NCBI GenBank assembly: GCA_949825065.1
Contig: OX463844.1
Coordinates: 30,220,033 to 30,284,032, forward strand
From: Odontocerum albicorne
Lineage: Eukaryota > Arthropoda > Insecta > Trichoptera > Odontoceridae
DNA: 64,000 bases
Direction: 5' to 3'
Shown here: positions 58,407-64,000 of the stretch, piece by piece
Position numbering within the stretch: position 1 is the stretch's first letter
How the letters are laid out: each line of letters begins with the position of its first letter
Made by a program: the position numbers and the translations under genes
The notes under the pieces: model-generated
Databases searched by the model: none
What the model saw: the letters and a program-made list of their open reading frames with translations, nothing else
Told to the model about the DNA's origin: nothing

Positions 58407-59731
58407 CAGGGTGGGACATGATTGTTACTGTAAAAATACATTTAAATGTTTACAAAAATATATTTATGTAACTTTGAATTTTTTTGGTGAATTCAGTCAT
58501 TTGCATATTTTTTACATGTGTCTTTTTTTAAATAATTCGGTTTAAATTTTCCACGCACTCGTATTAACACAATGCCTTCCTCAAACGAAAACATTATTCA
58601 TTAAAGCTGTTAATATACGAGTAGCTTGGAGTATAACTTCAATAACGGCCCCGATTGATGTTTTCAGCTCATTCTTGTAGCGCAGCTTGGTTTTATACTC
58701 ATGTTTGCAATAACCCCATTAATATAAATCCAGAGCAATGAGATCTGGAAATATTTGAGGCTCTCGATTCGCACTGTTCTGTGAGGTTCTCTTCTCGCAA
58801 AATTTCTAACGCAAAAGGTCTTGGTATGTGTCAAGTGACTTTCATCTTGTTGAAACTATACAATTTTTAATGCAATCCATCGCCGGCGCTATACTGCGAA
58901 AAAAATCGCCAGCAAGTATAAATAATGCTCGTCGTTTACTATTATGGTAGCACCATTTCGTTAAAAAATATGTACCAATAATAATACAGTTTACCGATAT
59001 CGCATATGACACAGCGATTTGCTCTGGATGTAATTTTTGTTCCAGCAATTTTTGAAGTTTTCCATAGCTCAAATATGGCACTTTTATTTGTTAATATTGC
59101 CATTAAGGTCGAAATGGGCCTCATCCGACATAAACCACCAATCAATAAAGTTTTGACTTTTTTCGTTAATTGTAACAATTTTTGACGAAATTCTGGGCAA
59201 ATAGGCAGGTCTTGTGGATTTAGACTGTGTGGCAATTGAATCTTTCAAGATAATAAATTCAAGTATTGTGCAATAACATATATGGGACACACTAACGACA
59301 ACGTCCAATGCAAATTGCCCGGTTCAAATCGTTGGTTCATTTGAATGGCAACTGTGGCGATTTTATTCGTTGTCCGAGCGGTCCAGTCTCATTCTTAAGG
59401 CTTCCTTTGCACATTTCCTGTCTCGCTAAACTACTGCAAAAGCCGCATTATAATCCATGTGCTCGGAATACCTCGTCACATTATAATTCATCTACCCCAT
59501 CTTCCTTCATTTCTTAATGAAAGTTGTACAGAAATTGGGGAATTGGATTCAAAATACAGTTGAATCACTCTTATTCGTGCTACGTTTAAATATCTCTCCA
59601 TTATTCCAAATTTTATGTATTTTTAAAAAGTGAATTATTCACAAAACAAAAATTAAAAAAATAGAAAAGCTATTTAAATTTTATTTTTGTAGCAATTTAA
59701 ATTTATTTTTTAAGATTCAAACCCTACCCTA
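58407..59731 (-). mobile_element. rosa-type (DD41D-like) mariner, near full length, dead
   Basis: The minus strand reads, high to low: KDSIATQSKSTRPAYLPR, WWFMSDEAHFDLNGNINK (first catalytic Asp, about 59125), NCWNKNYIQSKSLCHMRY, FQQDESHLTHTKTF (second, about 58848), then PDLIALDLY-WGY (third, about 58735). Probable ends are CAGGGTGGGACATGATT at 58407 and, in reverse complement, TAGGGTAGGGTTTGAAT with TA at 59732-59733. The left TA is lost. At about 1.33 kb it has the size of a complete mariner. Stops and frameshifts are frequent. The transposase is certain; the ends are less so. Confidence 0.7.
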
Positions 59732-60054
59732 TATATTTATGTATTGACTTTGTAAGTTATGAACATTTTTCATTTATTATATATTTACTTTATGTTATTA
59801 ATATATCAGCATTTTAAATAAGGTAGTTATACAAGACATTTAATTTATTTATTAAAGTATTATGAAAGCGGAACTTGCTTCTTGACATTTATTTTATTTT
59901 AATACTAGTTATAACCCGTCAATAATGTCGGAAGTAAATAAAAAACTTCAATATATTTTGAAATATTTCTTTGAATTTAATTTGAAAGTCATTTTTTTTT
60001 AAAGAATACCCTTATACCCTTAAACATTAGGCGGAAAAAGTGTCAGTGTCGTTC

Positions 60055-60135
60055 AAAGTGAGTAGCACAGTGCGGAGTTCGAACCGACGACCTTCCGCAC
60101 GGAAGTCCAGTGCGTTACCGCGGCCATACACTTCT
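60055..60135 (-). repeat. tRNA-like sequence (SINE head or tRNA pseudogene)
   Basis: The minus strand reads TGGCCGCGGTAACGCACTGG (A-box-like), CTTCCGTGCGGAAGG (a strong anticodon-arm-like hairpin) and GTCGGTTCGAACTCCGC (B box and T arm). The acceptor ends do not pair, so it is not a functional tRNA. Confidence 0.55.
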
Positions 60136-60814
60136 TTGATAATATTTTTTTTGTGCTAGTTAGTGGATTTTCCAAAGAGTGTTCACTGACAAAGTGTTGG
60201 CTAACGTAATCATTTCATGAAGTTACAACTATCAAATTATATAAAATAAAATAAAGATGTCCTGAAACATGTTTTGAATATACCATTCCTTGGCATCCGC
60301 CATACGAATGGTGAAAATTATATATCTTGATCTCTATTTTATTTATAATACACAGTGACTGTTCCTGATGCAAATTATTCAATAAAGAAATTCATTCATT
60401 CGTACGGTACTCCTCAGCATATATACTCGTATATAGTTGTAACACAGACATGTTGAAAAGCGTGACCGTAGTCCATTAATCGCACGATATTTGCGATTTG
60501 TCGTCTTACTTGTCAGCAATGCTACCAGTCATGGAAAAGAGACACTAACCTTATCGATGAAATAAATCAAACTAAACTTTTGAAAGGGTGAAAGACAAAC
60601 GTCTTACCAACTAAGAGATGTAGGTCATAAATAAAATAACTCTAGTGTCATTGGACCCAATAATCGAGCCTCTGGTCTTAGAATACTGGAGTATGCACGG
60701 AACTCGCGGTTCGTCATTGCACGTGTTGATAACACTACCATCCGCAAAGAGACAACAACATTCGAACACGTAATCGGTGCATGCAAGTACTGTTACCTAA
60801 CAAACTCTTTTGAC

Positions 60815-61000
60815 TCAGACTCTTTTTTAATGTTTTTTTATGCTGATGACATGGTTATATTTAGGTAAAGGGATGAATAATAAAATAACTGAAGATTGTA
60901 CATAACGAGATGTACGAATATGGAGGAAGTGAAAGTCGTGTGCTTGGATAGAAAAGTTTAGAGGTCTATTATATCTGCCAACACCGCAAGGAACACGATA
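60815..61000 (+). pseudogene. LINE-A remnant: RT YADD box fused to C-terminal tail
   Basis: FYADDMVIF (TAT GCT GAT GAC at 60839-60850) is the intact catalytic box of a reverse transcriptase. Within 60 bp it passes to a LINE-A-type tail, NMEEVKVVCLDRKV, with the several hundred intervening base pairs missing. This is an internal-deletion relic. Confidence 0.65.
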
Positions 61001-61296
61001 TGATGATATGTACGAGTACATATCGGTATGTAAAATCCATAAAACTTCATATAAATATTTTGCTTTCTACAACTGTATGAATATTTTACTTTTTACAACT
61101 GTACGAGTATATCCTTATTCTTGCACATCTTTTAGGAAAATAATCTTGCTACCAGGACCTTGTGTTTCATCTATAGTGTGCTTGATAAGGTACAACACCT
61201 TGTACGCAATCAAATAACTGCCCACGTGAGTCGTCCGTCTACAGTATAATTTGATATAATCGATAGGATTATAGAAAATACAAGACAAATTTTATG

Positions 61297-61610
61297 AAAT
61301 TTGTAATTAAGTAACGAGACCACTTGCCTAATAAAGTGGTAAAGTTAATCCACAAAATGGTGGGTTTATGCATTTGTAATGTATTGTACTTGGACTATGC
61401 CATTAAACATTTTTATTCAAATATTTTGAATTATAAATATAATATACTGTGGGTAATAAAATAAAGTGGTCAATTGTTTCTGATTTTAACATGATTTTTT
61501 TTCACTTGAAAAATGCTCATTTCCCTTCACTTTAATGTCATGGTTACGAGCAACAGAATTCTCGCACAAGGCACGTATCTAAGTGAAGACTTTTTAATCT
61601 GAAACAAATT
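61297..61610. repeat. Interspersed repeat X, copy 4 (most complete)
   Basis: Runs from GACCACTTGCCTAATAAAGTGG through AATCCACAAAATGGTGG, CCATTAAACATTTTTATT and CATGGTTACGAGCAACAGAA to GCACAAGGCACG and TTTTTAATCTGAAAC, matching pieces at 5170, 23955 and 32590. About 310 bp. No inverted ends, RT or tRNA-like head seen. Confidence 0.7.
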
Positions 61611-62225
61611 ATGTTCTTAAATGTTGTATGGTGGATGGTAAAAAATACCTGTTTTGAATGAAAATGAATTAAACTTCAAGCTGAAATCTTAAAATTTCGT
61701 TTTTTTTCAGGAAATTCATGAATCAAATTTCTTTAAAATTATTTCCAGCCATAAAATGTCTAAATTCGTTATCGAACTAAAAACCACGCCATACATCATT
61801 TTTCCCTTAAACGACTACTATTATTTACTAATGAACGTAAAGTAAAAAATAATTTCCTATATAAATATATGCAACGAACATAACTCTCATCACCAAACAG
61901 AATTAAAATTGGCCAACATAAAAAAATACAACAAAGATTAATTTTATGTAAGCAATCAATTTATCAATTAAATATACCCTTGTTTGAAAGCTCATCTTTG
62001 TCTGTTTGAGACAAATAACTCGTACAATTGGTTAGGAATGTGAAAAGAAAATTACTCGTAAAACCGAGATATTCTAAAGCGGGAATTAGTAAAGCGATAA
62101 CTGTATCTTCGTTGGGTAAAGAAAATAGCGTTTTGGTTAGGAATCTCATTTACTATTATTTTTTTAGGAAATGTGGTTGGTAAGATCACAATCGACATAC
62201 TGTGTAATTTAAGTTTGATCTAAAT

Positions 62226-62310
62226 CAGGCATGGCAAACACGCTGCCCGCGGCCCGCATGTGGCCTGCTAACAATAAGTATGTGGCACGCCGCGACTTCT
62301 TGAAATAAAT
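62226..62310. mobile_element. hAT-like element end (fragment)
   Basis: CAGGCATGGCAAACACGCTGC followed by CGCGGCCCGCATGTGGCC is a GC-rich terminus of the kind seen in hAT/Charlie-like elements (CAGGGGTGGGCAAAC..GGCCCGCGGGCC). No partner end found before exon 2. Confidence 0.45.
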
Positions 62311-62547
62311 TTACTTTTGAAAATAAATATGTATTATGTTTAGATAAATTGTATAAAACATGTCCTACAAGATTTTTTTTCTCACAAATGTTATGTAAAA
62401 TTAGAAATCAAATTCATTTTGCTCTTAATTAACTACACATCAGTATAAATTGAAACATAATCAGAAAACTAAAACAAAACTAAGCGATCGAAAAATGGAA
62501 AGTACTGTGTTTTTTCTTTGTTTTAATTATTTTTAAATTTTGCTTAG

Positions 62548-62770
62548 GAAATTGAAAAATACATGAACGAGTCCGAACATGGTGTCATAATATTCAGTAT
62601 GGGATCAATGTTGAGGACATCGACAATAGCCCCAGAGAAAAGGGATGCTTTTGTCGACGCCTTCTCAAAACTTAAGCAAAATGTCATCTGGAAATGGGAA
62701 GGAGAGCCCATACCTGGACTCTCTAAGAACGTCTTGGTCCTCAGGTGGCTTCCTCAATTGGAGCTTTTAC
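62548..62770 (+). CDS. UDP-glycosyltransferase, exon 2 (start of UDP-sugar-binding half)
   Basis: This encodes residues 278-351 of the same protein, plus the first base of codon 352 (phase 1 donor TTAC/GTAAGT). EIEKYMNESEHGVIIFSMGS is the conserved link into the C-terminal Rossmann-like domain. KQNVIWKWEGE and LSKNVLVLRWLPQLELL follow; WLPQ opens the UGT signature, where Trp and Gln contact the uracil of UDP-sugar. The acceptor site is TTTTGCTTAG. The rest, about 170 residues with the HGGLLSTQEA-type sugar-binding part, the membrane anchor and the short cytoplasmic tail, must lie beyond 64000. The exon is open and conserved, so the gene looks functional as far as it can be seen. Confidence 0.95.
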
Positions 62771-63602
62771 GTAAGTAAAAATATTTCCACTTTTCATAAT
62801 TACATTAAACGTCAGAACTTTTTATTTTACGATTTATTTTTAAGACTGTTATGGCTCTATTCAGGTTACCTCGGCTCGCTTTTTCCTTAAACTATAATTT
62901 AATTTCATGTTTACTTAAAACATTAGCACTAAAGTCTCGGATAATACTGCTCGAGTAATTTTAAAATTTGGCGTTATCTTGGGAAATTCGTACGTTATTG
63001 TTATAAAATTTACACGAGAAATTTCTCTACTTTACTACTTGTTTTATGAAAAATAAATGACTGTCAAATTTGCGGCGTAATATTCTTTTATAAAATTTAA
63101 TTTGACTCTATATATAAGATTTGTACATGTTGTTTAGCATAATAATACTAATGAAAATAACTTGTAAAGCACCTTTTAGAGAGCAGACTTTCCTCACTAT
63201 TAAAATGAGTGAACACGCCCAAATTGCAATAACATACATTTTAAGAGTATATCATAATTTTTATTTCATAATAAAAAATGATCGTAAAATAATATTATTC
63301 GAAATAAATTAACCAAAATTGCTAAGCATATTATTCTGTTAAAAACCATGTCACGTTCCTCGACGAAATTCCACTAAAATATGGATATGAGATTTTTTAC
63401 TATCTGTTTTACGAGTGGAATAATTTGAATTTACAATTTCGCTTTTTGACTCCACTGGGAGTCATTTTTGAAAAATAAACTTCTTAATTTATGCGCCTCA
63501 GCAAATTTTGCATTACGGCTTTTTTGGTACGAGATTAAAACATAAACGTTTCCATCATTTTTATCTTCAAACCGTCCATACGTAAAGTTGTTTTATAATT
63601 AA

Positions 63603-63770
63603 CAAGGTCATGACTGTTGTCCTGTCGACATACTCGAATCTACATACGAGTATATATGATATACCACTACCTCCTATCCTTACACTCAAGGTCATGACTG
63701 TTGTCCTGTCGACATACTCGAATCTACATACGAGTATATATGATATACCACTACCTCCTATCCTTACACT
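63603..63770. repeat. 84-bp direct tandem duplication
   Basis: CAAGGTCATGACTGTTGTCC starts at 63603 and 63687, and the two units look identical. Each contains one TACGAGTA octamer (63645-63652, 63729-63736). The period is a multiple of three, giving repetitive but meaningless open frames on both strands. Confidence 0.95.
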
Positions 63771-63859
63771 CAACTTTTATTTTTTAATATTTTTAATCTT
63801 TTGATAAAATTGGATTCGAATCCCGAGTTACTGCATTATTGGGAGAGTATGTTTTCTTA

Positions 63860-64000
63860 ACGTTTCAACTCGCGATTTAAACCCACTTTTATTGATAGTT
63901 TAAAAATATTACAAAATAAATTTACGTTAGTTGATTGTGGCTACGGCCATTTAATAGGATAGTTTCCCGCATTTGCATATGTTTAGAAGAATATATTTGA
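63860..64000. repeat. Interspersed repeat Z, copy 2 (runs off the window)
   Basis: AACCCACTTTTATTGATAG, TGGCTACGGCCATTTAATAGG and CCCGCATTTGCATATG align with 14345-14480 at the same spacing. Confidence 0.55.

Larger units (their letters stand above)
55940..62547 (+). other. UGT intron 1 (6608 bp), rich in transposable elements
   Basis: Donor CAG/GTAACT, acceptor TTTTGCTTAG/GAA, phase 0. The protein reads on without gap from KPLSQ to EIEKYMNESEHGVI, as in other UGTs, so this is a single intron. It holds a foldback element, two LINE-A tails, a SINE, a mariner, a tRNA-like head, repeat X and an hAT-like end. Stretches not listed separately (55967-56530, 56730-57410, 59735-60050, 60140-60810, 61611-62220) contain nothing I recognise apart from octamers. 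Confidence 0.85.
62771..64000 (+). other. UGT intron 2 (incomplete)
   Basis: Starts GTAAGTAAA after a phase-1 exon. No further UGT exon is visible before the window ends. A 67-residue frame reading into the intron has no UGT similarity. It contains a tandem duplication and a copy of repeat Z; the rest is AT-rich. Confidence 0.75.

Noticed and set aside
60055..60135. Functional tRNA gene on the minus strand
   Set aside because: A and B boxes are recognisable but the acceptor stem and part of the T stem do not pair.
63567..63804. Repeated open frames on both strands
   Set aside because: Produced by an 84-bp tandem duplication divisible by three.

Overview
This is an AT-rich animal nuclear window, most probably from an insect. 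It holds one recognisable host gene and a dense bed of decayed transposable elements. The host gene is a secretory-pathway UDP-glycosyltransferase (UGT) with long introns. The repeats are mariner, pogo/Tigger, hAT-like and non-LTR fossils plus tRNA-derived SINE-like sequences, a mix typical of insects. I saw no bacterial-type operon, CRISPR array, rRNA or intact tRNA.

Layout. From 1 to about 16 kb are pieces of at least three non-LTR retrotransposon (LINE) families. LINE-A is at 0.7, 3.3, 29.3, 34.6-36.6, 57.4 and 60.8 kb; a jockey-like piece is at 9.8-10.5 kb; LINE-C is at 12.2 and 14.3 kb. Also here are a SINE, a long inverted repeat at 10.6-11.2 kb and two minisatellites at 15.5 and 16.0 kb. 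At 16.8-18.7 kb lies a nearly complete but dead pogo/Tigger transposon. From 19 to 42 kb are scattered LINE tails, SINEs, two unclassified interspersed repeats (X and Y), a 71-bp x 8 minisatellite (25.5-26.0 kb), a 64-bp x 4 minisatellite (39.1 kb), a 151-bp duplication (40.2 kb) and a CGAG-terminated mariner relic (28.4 kb). From 42 to 52.3 kb come four more mariner-type elements (42.1, 44.1, 48.5, 50.4 kb) and an hAT-like MITE with 8-bp flanking repeats (51.7 kb).

UGT gene. Exon 1 (55109-55939) encodes the signal peptide and acceptor-binding half. Exon 2 (62548-62770) begins the UDP-sugar-binding half. The remaining exons lie beyond the window. The 6.6-kb intron 1 carries a perfect-looking foldback element, LINE-A tails, a SINE, a full-length but dead mariner, repeat X and an hAT-like end.

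Most unusual signal. The 8-mer TACGAGTA and its reverse complement TACTCGTA occur at least 36 times by my reading, where base composition predicts about two or three. In three places an internal comparison (two arms of a hairpin, two tandem-repeat copies, two interspersed-repeat copies) shows the same locus with and without it, and the difference is a 6-bp insertion turning TA into TA-CGAG-TA. This is the form expected of an excision footprint from a Tc1/mariner element with CGAG termini, like that of Drosophila hydei Minos. The window therefore appears to record dozens of past visits by an element that is no longer here in intact form.
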